From Astragalus membranaceus (lineage: Eukaryota; Streptophyta; Magnoliopsida; Fabales; Fabaceae), in NCBI GenBank assembly GCA_039519185.1, contig CM076846.1, forward strand, positions 109,464,442-109,528,441: a stretch of DNA of 64,000 bases, written 5' to 3'. Made by a program: the position numbers and the translations under genes. Below the pieces are notes generated by a model. That model did not search any database. It saw nothing but the letters and a program-made list of their open reading frames with translations, and was not told the origin of the DNA. Positions 47,101 to 58,516 of the stretch are shown one piece after another (the first letter of the stretch is position 1; each line of letters starts with the position of its first letter).

Positions 47101-48333
47101 GTTTATCTTCCCGCCGTAGTCACCGCCGAAGTCGCCATGGTACCCGTCGTGGTTGGCTCCTCCAGCGTCGCTGACTGGCGTCCTCTCTTTTCCCCCACCT
47201 TCGTCTCCCTCCCTTTTTCCCACAATGGCGCACCAACGCCGTTAGCCAGGTCGTCGTAACCTCCGGCGAGCATCACATCACCACCGTCCCTCTTCTTTCC
47301 CCTTCGTTCATCATCCTCTCTCCCTTCATCTTTCTCTATCCTTTCTCTGTTTCTCTCTCCAAAAAGCTCTATCTCTCTCTCTCTCCATGAAATTTTCTCT
47401 CTCCCTTTTAGACATGTGTGCGGCGCTGTGAGAAGAGGAAAGAATGGAAAATTAGGGTTTGTTGGTAATAAATTACCTTAAATAGTCTTGGCCTTTTATT
47501 TTAATCCTGAATTATTTTTTTATCAGATTACTAGTTACACTCTTTGTTTTAAGTCATACACCCCCTGGAAAGCCCACATTTCGTGGGTTAGTAAGTCTGA
47601 AATTGAAACTGGGCTCTGCTATGCGCACCCCTTTTGTTTTCTAATACAACCCTCTGCTGCTAAGCACACCACCTGCTTTTATTTAATACAACACCCCTGT
47701 TAATTGCACCTACCTTTTTATTATAACCCATTGTGTTTTTTATTACACCGTAATGCTTTCAAACTAATTTTTTTTTCAAACAATCCCACACACAAAAAAA
47801 TAGGTTGTTTGATCGTTAATAACGACTGTTGTTTTCAAACGGGCTATTCGCGGTGACCACTCTGATTTACTTGTTTGGTCATTACGAACACTTATCCAAA
47901 TTTCAAAAATACTTAACAATAAAAAACACCAACACACAAATATTTTATACCCAAGAACTACGTAGCTTTGATTTCTCCATCGCACCTGGAGATACGTAGG
48001 AGCGGGGGCACACTCCCGTCAAGCACAAAAAATAAATAATTTTATTAAGTCTTTCTTTTTTCTTTTAATTCATAATAAAAGGGTAAAATAAATATTTTCA
48101 AAATTAACATTCTTTTATACAACTAATTAGCAAGTAACATTCCTTAGGAAGGATGTCGTGGGGTGCTAACACCTTCCCCAGGCATAGCCGACTCCCGAAC
48201 CCTAATCTGGTCTCGAGGACCTTTATCCATTTCGAAGGGATTTATCAACGTTTTCCCTTTATAATTAAACTTTGGTGGCGGCTTCATTTTTGAACCTTCG
48301 AAGAATCCTCACTCGGATTTTTCGATCGGCACA
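44149..48333 (+). repeat. 3' LTR of the Ogre element, split by a solo LTR
   Basis: Pairs with 26031-28272. Begins TTTCATACCCTA where the 5' LTR has TGTCATACCCTA and ends TCGGCACA where the partner has TCGCTACA. Interrupted at 44283-45715. It contains about 460 bases at 47170-47640 (CT-rich, with TCTCTCTCTC runs) missing from the 5' LTR, where the flanking sequence joins directly. Confidence 0.85.
44283..45715 (-). mobile_element. Solo LTR of an Athila-family element in the Ogre 3' LTR
   Basis: 1433 bases, reverse orientation of the copy at 33211-34653: starts TGTTGTGCGAAAAG and ends ATGAGCTATCA. Exact target duplication CTCAT at 44278-44282 and 45716-45720. The motif AGCGCTGTAGCG and variants cluster at 44536-44580 and 45483-45530. 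Confidence 0.9.
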
Positions 48334-48896
48334 CAGAATCGACTATTAGGTTAGTTAATTGTTGGAATCAGCTAACCATCCTACGTCATGCAGATTTTTA
48401 GTTACTAACAATAGCATAAATATTGAGTTTTTCTCCATTTTCTTTTTGAAAATTCCTTCACACTTAAACTCATTCAAGCCCATTAAATAGATATCAGCCA
48501 ATCAACGTAGTTAACCAAATTTATGAACTTTGGCAATCAGATGATTAGGTGACAATTTTTTATAAGTAAAATGTTGGATTAAACCGGAGCATTAGGGTAC
48601 TCCAACCCAACAAAAGCAAAACTCAATTGCAGATTACATAAACAGTCCAGTGGTTTGACTGTCCAATCTGATAACGCAAAACCTGAATTACGCTCCACTA
48701 TACTTATAAACCAACCCCACGAGATAGACTTAATATGATTAATAACAACCTGAGCATAAAAAATAACCCCTCTAAAAAACCCATAGTTCATGTGTAACCA
48801 AATACACCATGCTGCCGCTATCCAAAAAAGGTACCGAAATCTCAGAGATTGTTTGGAGTTCACCCCGAACCCCAAAAGCGCAAAAATGGTCAACCC

Positions 48897-49137
48897 TGTC
48901 AGGAAAATTGGCTTGATAGTATCTTTCTTAGCAAAGACTAAACGCTAATCCCTATTTATAGGGAATACAAAGACTCAACCCTAAATAAGTATATCAAGAA
49001 ACAAATAATACTCATAAATACAATTAATGGAGATCAAATCAACTCCTAATTTGTCTAGCCTAAAATAGGAAAGCTAATAAATATAATTGCAGACACAGAT
49101 TTATTTTCCTGATTCATCGATTTATTCCCGATTCACA
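48897..49137 (-). repeat. 3' LTR of the TRIM
   Basis: TGTCAGGAAAATTGG ... CGATTCACA. Followed at 49138-49150 by CCCCCCCTCAAATT, the polypurine tract on the minus strand. Confidence 0.9.
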
Positions 49138-49397
49138 CCCCCCCTCAAATTGATGCGGCTCTTCAAGGAGCATCAATATGCTAACAATGGGGAACAACTT
49201 TTGTCAAAATATTTGCAGCTCAGAACAGTTGAGAAATAGCACCACTCAGAATTCAAGAAGTAATTTGAGCATAAAGAACCCGTAAGAACCAAGAACATTA
49301 AAAATCACAAACACCAAGAACCAGTACGAGAACCAAGAACACCAAGAATCACGAACATAAGGAACACTAAGAATACCACGAATGGTAAACACGAAGA

Positions 49398-49580
49398 CTA
49401 TGAGCATTTCACTCATAGGCTAGATTCTCTCTTCGTTGTAGCAAACGGTCCGAGACTATGAGTTTTTTTTTTATATAGCTCATAGACTGCATTATCTCTT
49501 CGTTGCAGCAAACGACAAACACGACTATGAGCATATAGCCCATAGGCTGCTTTATCTCTTCGTTGCAGCAAACGGTACTA
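49398..49580. repeat. Short tandem repeat inside the TRIM
   Basis: Three imperfect copies of a 50-60 base unit containing CTCTTCGTTG.AGCAAACG and ACTATGAG, at about 49398, 49450 and 49520. A 111-codon minus-strand ORF across it reflects the repeats. Confidence 0.7.
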
Positions 49581-49757
49581 GGACAAGAGCGACCAAGGGA
49601 GATGTCGCTGAACGCACAACACGGTCGAAAAGAGGAACATGACGGCAGAAAGCAGAAACGGGTATAAATTGAGAACTGAACAAAGTGGTGCTGTCGGCGG
49701 TCGATGTTGCCGGCAGCGGTGGTGAAGCACGAAAACGAGGTCAAAATATGAGAAGTG

Positions 49758-49769
49758 GCTCTGATACCA
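49758..49769 (-). promoter_or_regulatory. Primer binding site (Met-tRNA) of the TRIM
   Basis: Minus strand TGGTATCAGAGC directly abuts the right LTR. Exact match to the common plant primer site. Confidence 0.9.
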
Positions 49770-49994
49770 TGTCAGGAAAATTGGCTTGTTAGTATATTTC
49801 TTATCAAAGACTAAACGCTAAATACAAAGACTCAACCCTAAATAAGTATATCAAGAAACAAATAATACTCATAAATATAATTAATGGAGATCAAATCAAC
49901 TCCTAATTTGTCTAGACTAAAATAGGAAAGCTAATAAATATAATTGCAGACACAGATTTATTTTTCTGATTCATCGATTTATTCCCGATTCACA
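49770..49994 (-). repeat. 5' LTR of the TRIM
   Basis: Same termini as the left LTR and nearly identical apart from a 17-base deletion and a few substitutions. Confidence 0.9.
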
Positions 49995-50430
49995 AACCCC
50001 TCCATGATAGTTATCCATTGAGAGACCCAACCAACCTTGAACACCATCCCAGACAAGTTTGGAACACCTACAGCTGAAAAGGAGATGGGAAATAGATTTC
50101 TCATAATTAAAGCACAACAGACAGCAAGTACCATGAGGATCCCAAATGACTCCTCTAACAACCAGCGCATCACGAGTCAACAATTTACTGAGCAGTAACC
50201 TCCAACCCAAAACCCAAATTTTATAAGGAATAGCAAGTTCCCACAATTCATTTATAGCACCTTGAACCTCAGAATCCATCATAAGCTACTAGAAAAAAAA
50301 CCAATAAAGACAATAGCATGATTTAACTATAAAAACGTGAACCTTCTCAAGGCGCCAGTTCCAAGAATCAACCGTGGAGTCAATCAAACTAGGAAATGAG
50401 TCGATGAAGGTCAGTTGTCACCTAAAGTCA

Positions 50431-50670
50431 CACTAGTGGAAAAAACACATTTTATAACAGGAATTCATATCGGTAAAAAAATATCCGATGTTAATAGTGA
50501 GGCGGTGGCAATTTTGAAATTTTGGTGGCATTTTTAATATCGGTTGGTGTCTTAACCGTTATATATAGAAATTGCTAATTTGCATTTTTTACATCGGCTC
50601 ATGTGTTACCCGTTATAGAAACTGCTTATTTAACATCAGTTCATATTTTAACCGATGCTGAAAGTCATTT
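50431..50670. mobile_element. CACTA-like terminus with subterminal inverted motifs
   Basis: Begins CACTAGTGGAAAAAACAC, a CACTA-type end, followed by repeated short motifs in both directions (ATATCGG, ATCGGTT, AACCGATG, CCGTTATA), the subterminal pattern of En/Spm elements. The matching opposite terminus was not found, so the extent to the right is unknown. Confidence 0.55.
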
Positions 50671-50714
50671 TCATCAGAGGCGAATCCTAAAAGCAAAACG
50701 CAAACCCTCGCCTC

Positions 50715-50885
50715 TTCATTTCTCTCGCTCGAGAACGACAACGCATTTCCAGAACGCAAGGCATTCTTCTTCCTCTCGCTCCAGATCGCAAAGCATTCTT
50801 CATCCTCTCGCCTCTTCATTTATCTCTGTCACGGTTTCATCTTCACTCTCGCTCCAAAACGCAAAGCATTCTTCTTCCTCAGCAG
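50715..50885. repeat. Imperfect tandem repeat
   Basis: Three or four copies of a unit like CTCGCTCCAGAACGCAAAGC followed by ATTCTTCTTCCT. A serine-rich plus-strand ORF here is a product of the repeat. Confidence 0.65.
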
Positions 50886-51698
50886 AAAGAAACCCATGAT
50901 TTGGAGGTATTAACCGTTTATTAACACGCACGCTATAGAGAGAACTGAGAAGACACGCAGAAACGAAGGGGAGAAGACACACAAAAATGAAAACGTAGAA
51001 AACCCTATTTGTTACAGTTTTTTTTTAAAAAATATCACTTTTTCAAAAAATAAATCTGTCTTAAAAGTTTTTCATTTGCTTGTAATAGTTTTTTAAAAAA
51101 TGAGAATTTAAAAATAATCTAAAATTTGCTTTAAATGAGAAACTATTCTGAGTAGTTTATCGTAAAAATCAATTTTTAAAGAATGGTCTTTTTAAAAAAA
51201 TGTGTTTTTCTTTATGTTACACAAACACAAAATAACTTCTCATTTTCTTAAAAATCTCTTAAAACTAATATCTAAATAGTTTAACAATAAAATCACTTAT
51301 TATTTAATGTGTTACAAATAGACGGTGAATCTCTAAGAAGTTGGAGTGATGATTTCATTGATCTCCGCACTATAAATCGGAACTAACAAACCCTAACACA
51401 ACACTTCTTTCAAATTTCTAAACCTTCCAACTTTCCTATGTTCCTAAACAACTATGATTTTTGGACACACAAAAATTCTCAAACACCCATCAAACACCTC
51501 ATTTTCTCTCTATCTTTCTCTTCCCATGTAAACATAATGTGTTCACATTTTGATTACCAAACTTATCTCACATCTCTAGTGATAACAACGATCCTCTTTC
51601 TTCAAGTCTCAATGGTTCTCCTTCGCTCGAGTAAGCATCAATTGCAATATCCCCCTACTCTTCATGCGACTCAAGGTTCCACCTCGGATCCTTCTATA
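50886..51698. other. Intergenic DNA, nothing identified
   Basis: AT-rich with runs of A and T. A 94-codon ORF at 51438-51722 runs into the MITE and has no recognised domain. Confidence 0.4.
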
Positions 51699-51700
51699 TA

Positions 51701-51971
51701 CTCCCTCTGTCTCAAAATATAAGGCCTCTTTTTCATTTTTACTTGTCCCAAAATATAAGGCCCCTTACAACTTTCTAGATACATTATTACTCTTTTTCTA
51801 AACATATCCTTATTAATAGTACTAAATTGTGTTGGTATATGAAAAGTTAACATTGAATGTTAGGGTAATTTAGTAATAGTCCTACAAAATTTTAACATAT
51901 TAATTACACCACCAATTTTTCTTAATAATTGTGAAAAATGCAATGGGGTCTTATATTATGGGACGTAGGGA

Positions 51972-51972
<1 letters not shown>
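51701..51972. mobile_element. Stowaway-type MITE
   Basis: 272 bases with inverted ends: CTCCCTCTGTCTCAAAATAT at left, and CTTATATTATGGGACGTAGG plus GAG at right. TA dinucleotides flank it (51699-51700 and 51973-51974). Ends of the CTCCCTCCGTCCC type and a TA duplication define Stowaway elements, mobilised by mariner-like transposases. Confidence 0.85.

Positions 51973-52038
<66 letters not shown>
51973..52038. repeat. (TA)n microsatellite
   Basis: About 33 TA repeats directly beside the MITE, possibly expanded from its target dinucleotide. Confidence 0.9.
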
Positions 52039-52042
<4 letters not shown>

Positions 52043-52217
52043 CCTCCTAATATGGACTTTTTCTATGGGGTTCACCGGTGGTCCAGGTAACATTACAAGC
52101 AGATATGTGCGCCCGACTACATATCTTTAATTCTTTACACTTGTTTCCCCTTTTATTTTTTCATTTTGCATTTGAGTCCCTTTCAATTTAGAAAACTGAG
52201 ATCTAAACGTGGAATAA

Positions 52218-52260
<43 letters not shown>

Positions 52261-53237
52261 GTGAGATAGAGAGAGAGAGAGAGAGAGTGAGAGAGTGAGA
52301 AAGAGAGAGATACCGTCGCGGAGGTGCGGTGGCGGAGCGTTCCCTTCCGGCTCTCCTTGTGCGACGCATCGGCAATCTTCCCTTCTCCTCTTGTGCGACG
52401 CGTTCATTTCTTTTGTGCGATTCGTTTAGGTAAGACAACCATTCCCAGTTTTGATTCTGAAAATGCGATTCTTTTTTGTGATTCTTTTGTTAAATTCTTT
52501 TGTGTGGTTCTTTTAGGCGATTCGATTGGATGTTTGTTTCTGAAAATGTTGTTGGTCTTTATGATTCTGAAAATGTTTGTTTCAATTAAAGGTGGTGTCG
52601 TTGTGTTTGTCAAGATGGAATTGTTGTTGGATCCATAAATAAGATTCCTTGTTTTTCCTATTATCTGTACCTATATATAACGAAATTACCTCTTATAAGT
52701 TACAACTACCCTCTTATCGAATCATTTTTTCTCTAATCATAAACATGGAATATGAATATCGAAATTTCAATAGTTGAGAGTTGTTTAAGATTATGTGATT
52801 TCATTGCATGTTGAGTAGTGTGGCTTTGATGTCTGAAATGTGGTGGTGGCGGCTGCATTGTGAGTTTGCTTTTGGAAGTGAAAGCTATGGGCTTTAGAAT
52901 TGCAACTGTTTTTATAGTATGTTTTTGTCCTTCTGATTAGGTGTTTGTTGGGGGTTGATTCCAGGTAACCGATGTTGTAACTACTTGCATATGTGTGTGT
53001 ACTCGTCAACTGGATATTTATTCTGCTATTTCATTATGGTTCTGTGTTTGAATTTTCACATGTATGGTTTATGCGTGTTGTTGTATAGTGTGTGTATACA
53101 TAGGGATTCTAATTGATTTGCACAAAGATAAAGAGAGTATTCTATATTCTACAACGTATCTATTAGTATTTCAATTTTGTTTAAATGTTGAATGAACACA
53201 GGTTTGAGAATTTAGTCCCTATAGCCCATCTCATGCA
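52039..53237. other. Region upstream of the F-box pseudogene
   Basis: Contains the GA microsatellite and T-rich sequence with repeated GATTCTGAAAATG and GCGATTC motifs at 52400-52580. ORFs of 60-100 codons show no domain. It may include a 5' leader with GTAAGA-type splice donors, but no exon could be assigned. Confidence 0.4.
52219..52310. repeat. (GA)n-rich microsatellite
   Basis: Interrupted GA repeats broken by GTGAG and GATAG. Low-complexity ORFs across it are discarded. Confidence 0.9.
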
Positions 53238-54082
53238 ATGCCTCTTCCCACTCTTCTAGTCGAGGTCTTAGAGCCAATCCTGACTAGTCTCCCCGTCAAG
53301 TACCTCATGCAACTAAAATGTGCCTGTAAGTCTTGGTTATTCCTAATCTCTTGTAACCAATTCTCCAAGTAGTACCTCCACGTGTCAATCAAGCGTCATC
53401 ACCTCATCACTCTCAGTCTCATGGATTACCCCCTCTCCTCCGTCTTCACTTCGCTCTTTTGTGGAACCCTTCGATTAGAAAATTCAACCTACTGTCGTAC
53501 TTAGAAAATCCACATCCAGAGAGTGTAAGCTTCACAGTATATGGCTTTGGATATGACCATTTCAATAATGAATACAAGGTGGTTGCTGTTTATTTCCATA
53601 AATGTTATGATGGGCGTAGGTTGTTTTTTTATGCAGAAGTAAAGGTTTGTACTTTGGGTGCCAATACTTGGAAAAGGATTGATTGGAAGCTCCCTTATCA
53701 AGGATTCCCTAACCCTTTTCATGTATCCGGATTATTCGTCAATGGAACTGTGAATTGGATAATCGTCAACAAGTCATTGTTTCTCTAGTCTTATCAACAG
53801 GTCTTGCAGCCGGACTATGGAGAAGTGGTTTTCGATACTATATCATTGAGTGTGCTGAGAGATTGCTTGTCCATCCTTACTCATTGTAGCAAATTTGTTG
53901 ATATTTGGGTCATGAAGGAGTATGGTATTAAGGAGTCTTGGACCAAACTGTTCAGTGTGCCCACAGTTTTTTCTACTCAATTCGGTAACAATCGATATTG
54001 GAATGCTAGAGCACTTTATGTTTCTGAGGACAAAGGTGTTATTGGAGCTTTGGTCAACGTTGATTATTTACAAATCTTGTGA
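53238..54082 (+). pseudogene. F-box protein with F-box-associated domain, broken
   Basis: Opens with MPLPTLLVEVLEPILTSLPV, then LMQLKCACKSWLFLISCNQF: an F-box of about 45 residues as in SCF ubiquitin ligase adaptors. A stop follows at once in TCC AAG TAG near 53370. Farther on a different frame gives LWNPSIRKFN, VYGFGYDHFNNEYKVVAVYF and VSGLFVNGTVNWI, the F-box-associated interaction domain; this ends in a stop near 53788 and resumes at 53804 with YGEVVFDTISLSVLRDCLSI. About 40 residues between the F-box and LWNPS seem deleted. F-box/FBA genes form large, fast-changing plant families. Pseudogene status is clear from the stops. Confidence 0.8.
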
Positions 54083-54349
54083 TGGTACTTTCAAGACTCC
54101 AGAAATTCAACATATTCAAAACATTAGTGCTTCGCAAAGAGACAATGGGTGTTTGGTCCCGAATTGTGATTGGTTTTGGGATGATGGTTTATTTATATTG
54201 TTGTTTGTTGTTTTTATTTATTTATTAGATGGATGATGGTTTATTTGTATGGCTACTGGTTAACGCATATTTTCGTTTGGTTTAATCACAGTACCTCCTC
54301 GGAATGTATTTTGATTTGTTCGTTGGGTTTGATTCGATGTTTGATTCTG

Positions 54350-56230
54350 TTACGCTGCCTCATTTTCATCCTCCAGTACATTACCTTTACTCGGACAAGT
54401 CTGTCTATTGTGGCCAACGACTCCACAGTAAGCACAGCGCACACTGCGTTTTTTAACTAGACCTCTAAACCCTCTCTTGCTACCACACCCCTTAGTCTTA
54501 GCAATAGTTGGATCTTGGAGGAAACGGTCAGCACATTCTTTCATGTTCTCACCCTCCTCAGTTAGTATACCATTTTTATCTTTCAGCCTCTCATAATGGG
54601 CATTCAACATTTGTAAAGTTTCCAAATAATCATCAAAAGTCTTACAAGCTTCACCATTGATATCCCTACATCTTTGATTTAAAGCTTTATAGCGACATAC
54701 GACCATTGACTCCCAACCCTTGCACTTTTATTGCCTTGAACAAGTTTAAGATTCCTTGGCATTCTTCGTCCAACTATCCAACACCAAAGACGAAGGAAGT
54801 TCAAGGGTGCCCAAGTAAACCATAGCACAAACTGTGATCGCAAGGAATACCCAATGATTCCATTCTAAGGCAAGAACATTTAATATCCCTACTCAGATGC
54901 CAATAAGAAACATGCCATTCAGGATCATGTCTAGAAGTTTTACTCACAATAAATATGTAATGAGTGACTGTTTTCTTAGTTTGACAGACTACCACAGTGG
55001 ATGCCCTTTTAATGAGTGACTGTTTACTCACAATACTGCCTTTGTATATATCTTTGAGGCTGAACGCTCTAATGCATGAATATCTATTTGCAAAATTTGT
55101 TCGCCATGCATTGACGCGAAATCAGCTTCAACCTCTTTGAACCTCATTTGTTTTAAGCATTGCATGTGATGCTCCAAAAACTCAGACAAATTATTTCGAT
55201 AGTTTACATACTTCCCAATTTGTGCATTCAAACCCTCACAGCGGGATGTTGTTTTAAAACCACCAAAAAATTTTCCACGCATGTGTGCGGTAGCCCACAT
55301 CTCCTTTTTCCCATACAGTTCTTGAACTCACTCATTATCCTTCACACCACACTCAAGTACCATTTCATTCCATCTTCTCTCGAAATGAGCAATTTCGTAA
55401 TCACCCAACATACATCTCCTAAATAAAGATGTGAACCTAGTATTTTTGATATTGCATGTTGCATTCCGAAGAAGGTTCCAAGCATACAACCTATGATGGG
55501 CACTAGGAAATACCCTTTTAATTGCCTTCCTCATTGATACATCTCCATCAGTCATCACAGATAATGGCATCTTCCCTTTCATTACCTCCTAGAATTGTTC
55601 AAGCAACCACACATAGGTGTCTTCAACTTCATTCCCAATAATGGCAGTAGCAAACACGATAGTTTGGTTGTGATGATCCACCTCGGAAAAAACAACTAGT
55701 GGGCACAAATACTTGTTCTTCTTATACGTCGCATCAAATGCCAAAACATCGCCAAATATCGAATAATCCAATTGGCTCATACCATCACTCCCGAATAAAT
55801 TTTGCAACCCGCCATCTGCATCAACAGTATGGCTCAGGTACATGTATGGATCCTCATTTTTCAAAGAACGCAAGTACGCTAACGCAGCTCTTGAATCACC
55901 TCCCTTACTTCGCATTTCCTTATCTACTCGATTTTAAATGTCTTTCTTCAGGAATGTCACATTTTCATAGCCCCCAAAATGATTTGTAAATGAGGTATAA
56001 ATTTGTGGTGTACTAATACCCGACCTTCTAAATTTTTCATTTGGAGAATATCATCATCATCCCACCCCCCCTATGGCCTACTAGGAAACCAACATTATCT
56101 TGGTTCACAAAACCATGATTGTGCACATTGATCCCAAACATACAAACGTTGACTATTAGAATCAATGCACGCACACTACATTTGGCCTCACATCCACACC
56201 TTGTCTCAGGTCTTGCCTCACGCTTACGAG
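54350..56230 (-). pseudogene. FAR1-related / MULE-transposase-like gene, broken
   Basis: Read leftward: a decayed N-terminal FAR1-like part (GISTPQIYTSFTNHFGGYEN near 56010), then RAALAYLRSLKNEDP, the MULE transposase domain (FGDVLAFDATYKKNKYLCPL, MTDGDVSMRKAIKRVFPSAH), a SWIM zinc finger (IKCSCLRMESLGIPCDHSLC) near 54850 and a C-terminal CCHC knuckle (CAYCGVVGHNRQTC) near 54420. This is the FAR1-related sequence layout, transcription factors domesticated from Mutator-like transposases. Stops at about 55588, 55327 and around 54720-54800 break it. No flanking MULE terminal repeats were seen. The Athila element begins at its 5' end. Confidence 0.8.
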
Positions 56231-56239
56231 TTTTATCAT

Positions 56240-58500
56240 TGGTGTGGTTATTTTAATATATGCAAGTATACATAGTCACACAAGTAATAAACTGATAAGA
56301 AAGGTCGAACCCACAGGGATTATGTATTGTAAATTTTTGTAGTTCAAAGTGTACACTTAGTGTGTCTACACTATTCAGTATTTTTGGTTTGGAGTTTTCA
56401 AAGTAAGTAAAAATAGTAATAAGCAATAAAATGTGTGAGAAATCAGTGGAAAAGGTAGTTGAGATGTTTTCACCAAGTACTTTACTTCTAAGTGTTTTAA
56501 TGGAGTATGTAGTGTGGGAACACTGGATGTAGGTGCATCAGTTTGTGCCTTTCAGCACTTCTCTTTAGAGTTTCATTACAAGCTCTTATGATCTTTGTTT
56601 TTTACAGTAAAGAAAGGTTTGTCAATTCCTCCCTTGCCTCCTAACAATGATCCAAGTTGCTAAATAGGTTCACTCTTGTAATTTTATTATCCTAAGGACT
56701 ATGCTATCCTATGTCTAGGTTTTAGCATGTATTTAACAAAGTTTCCTTTATTAAATACTTGTCCCTATTAACTCTTGAGTTCATAAATGTAGCCCATGTC
56801 TGCTGCTACAAGTTTTACCTATTCTAAAGTGATCAATTCCAGAATAAGTTGAAAGAAGTATTATGCAAGAGTTTAAAGTGTTTACACTATATAAACCATA
56901 ATAACATATTAGAAGTTCATTACAAGGTTAGAACATCTCAACTTAAGGGAATTTAGCTCATGTTACTCATGTTATAAAGCAAAGGATATGCAAAGAACAT
57001 AAGTAAATGAATAATAAAGCAAAAGAACTTAAAAGAGTAGAGATTACTTGAATAGAAGATCTTTTGCATTAAGTTCCCAAGTTGAAGTACAATAAAGATT
57101 TCTTACACGAATTTCTTCAAAGTAGAAGTGAAGGGAATGGTTGTCAAGCACTTCCTCACCTTCCTCTCCTTAGAAACTTGAAATGAAAATAAACTAAACC
57201 TAAACTAAGCGATCCTTTCAGAAAACAAAATGAAGAATTACAAATGAAAGATGAAGGATTTAAAGATGTAAAAGATGATGGATAAGTGAAGATATGGCTT
57301 CTATTTATAGGCTTGAAAGCTTTCCTCTTGCAAGGGGTTTCCTTTGGTGTGAAAGATCAGCTGAGGGGACCAAACATGGTTAGTTGTAGACAACCAATCA
57401 AACAAGCTGCACAGGTTTGGTCGCTTGCATGCATAACAAAAGATGAGGTCCATTGGAGAAGTGCCACATGTCTTTTAGATAAGTTGAGTCTTGCAACTTG
57501 ATTTTTATGTGTATCGCCGACTTCTGCAAGTGGCTCAGCTCTAGGTGACTAGGCATGACGTCACAAATCAAGTGTGGAAGCATTGAAATGGTCTTTGGAT
57601 GTTTTGGTATAAACTGCAGAATTTAGCAGGTGTTGGCAGTGTTTCCACTCCTGGTGTTGGCAGTAATTCCACTCCTGCAGTAGCTGCACTGAACAAAAAC
57701 ATCAAACCTAACAAGATTTGTGCATTTTCCCTAGATCATTGCCCTTTATCCATTTGAATATTTAGAATGTTGTTCCTTGATAAATAAGCTATAAATATAT
57801 ATAAATGTTCTTGAAAATAAGCAATAACTCAAGCTTAATTGTATGAAAATAAGCAATAAAAACTCTCTTTTGTTCATATTTTTCAAACCAAATTGCACTT
57901 AAGGGACAGGTTCAGTTTATATGACTCAGGCAAGTGTAGCTCATTTTTGGGATATTTTTGGTATTTTTGAGTGGTTTTGACACTTGTGGCTTGCACTCTT
58001 CAAGCTGTCACACTTTGGCCTTTGTATTCATGGAATTTCCCCCAAACTTAAGTCTTTATGCTCTTCTAAATTTTTAATGAAAATCTAATTTTGTCCTCAA
58101 ATTTCCAAAATTTCCTTGGCTTTAGATAGCTCTTGATCTAGCATGGTTCTTTTCAAAACTCAATTTTGTTGTGTCAAAGTATTTATAAAACTGATCATTT
58201 TTAGAAAACAAGGCTTTTCATTCAAAATTCAACTTATTGATACACCTCTTCAATTTTTGAGAAAAAGATGAATTGATCATGTTTCATATTTATTTAAGTT
58301 TTTAAAACATACATGTGATGTACTTAGTTCTTCTATTTTTTTGAAAACATTTTTGATCATGTCATTTGCATGCTTTGTTAAGTACATCTAAACACACATA
58401 CTAATATTGCATATTCACATACATATACTACTAAGACATTCATAGCATATATTAGTTTTCACATAGTGCATATTTAGTTCAAAAGATATACTATTCTCCA
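56240..58500 (-). repeat. 3' LTR of the Athila element
   Basis: Starts TGGTGTGGTTATTTT and ends ATTCTCCA on plus. It aligns loosely with the two Athila-family solo LTRs (for example GTGCCTTTCAG, CCTATGTCTAGG, AGTGATCAATTCC). A GTGTTGGCAGT..TTCCACTCCTG unit is repeated at 57630-57690. Non-coding. Confidence 0.8.
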
Positions 58501-58516
58501 CTCTCCCCCCCCCCCA
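58501..58516 (-). promoter_or_regulatory. Polypurine tract of the Athila element
   Basis: Minus strand GGGGGGGGGGGGAGAG directly abuts the LTR start TGGAGAAT. Typical plus-strand primer position. Confidence 0.8.

Larger units (their letters stand above)
26031..48333 (+). mobile_element. Ogre-type Ty3/gypsy retrotransposon with three nested solo LTRs
   Basis: 5' LTR 26031-28272, tRNA-Arg-type primer site, ORF1, gag-protease, intron, RT with two RNase H domains, integrase, and 3' LTR 44149-48333. The extra ORF before gag, the intron between protease and RT, the second RNase H and the great length are hallmarks of Ogre in the Tat lineage. Nested inside are solo LTRs at 33211-34653, 38567-41239 and 44283-45715; without them the element is about 16.7 kb. 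Flanks CACTC (left) and CAGAA (right) do not form a convincing target duplication and the right LTR starts TT, so one end may be altered. All ORFs are broken. Confidence 0.9.
48897..49994 (-). mobile_element. TRIM-like short LTR retrotransposon
   Basis: LTRs 48897-49137 (241 bases) and 49770-49994 (225 bases) enclose about 630 bases. Target duplication AACCC is exact at 48892-48896 and 49995-49999. A Met-tRNA primer site directly abuts the right LTR and a purine tract abuts the left LTR, so it reads on the minus strand. It encodes no protein of retroelement type, the definition of a TRIM. The left LTR has about 17 extra bases near 48950. Confidence 0.92.
48580..50282 (-). pseudogene. LINE-type reverse transcriptase C-terminal remnant (zf-RVT), split by a TRIM
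   Basis: The right part (49995-50282) encodes WELAIPYKIWVLGWRLL, then a Cys-His cluster (CxxC ... H ... C) in the zinc-binding zf-RVT pattern of plant LINE-derived proteins, ending WLGLSMDNYHGG. The left part (48580-48893) continues with LRFRYLFWIAAAWCIWL and DWTVKPLDCL, the usual C-terminal helices and tail. The TRIM at 48897-49994 separates them. No RT core or endonuclease lies upstream, so it is a fragment. Confidence 0.75.

Noticed and set aside
52127..52438. Leucine-serine repeat ORFs
   Set aside because: Translations of the GA microsatellite.
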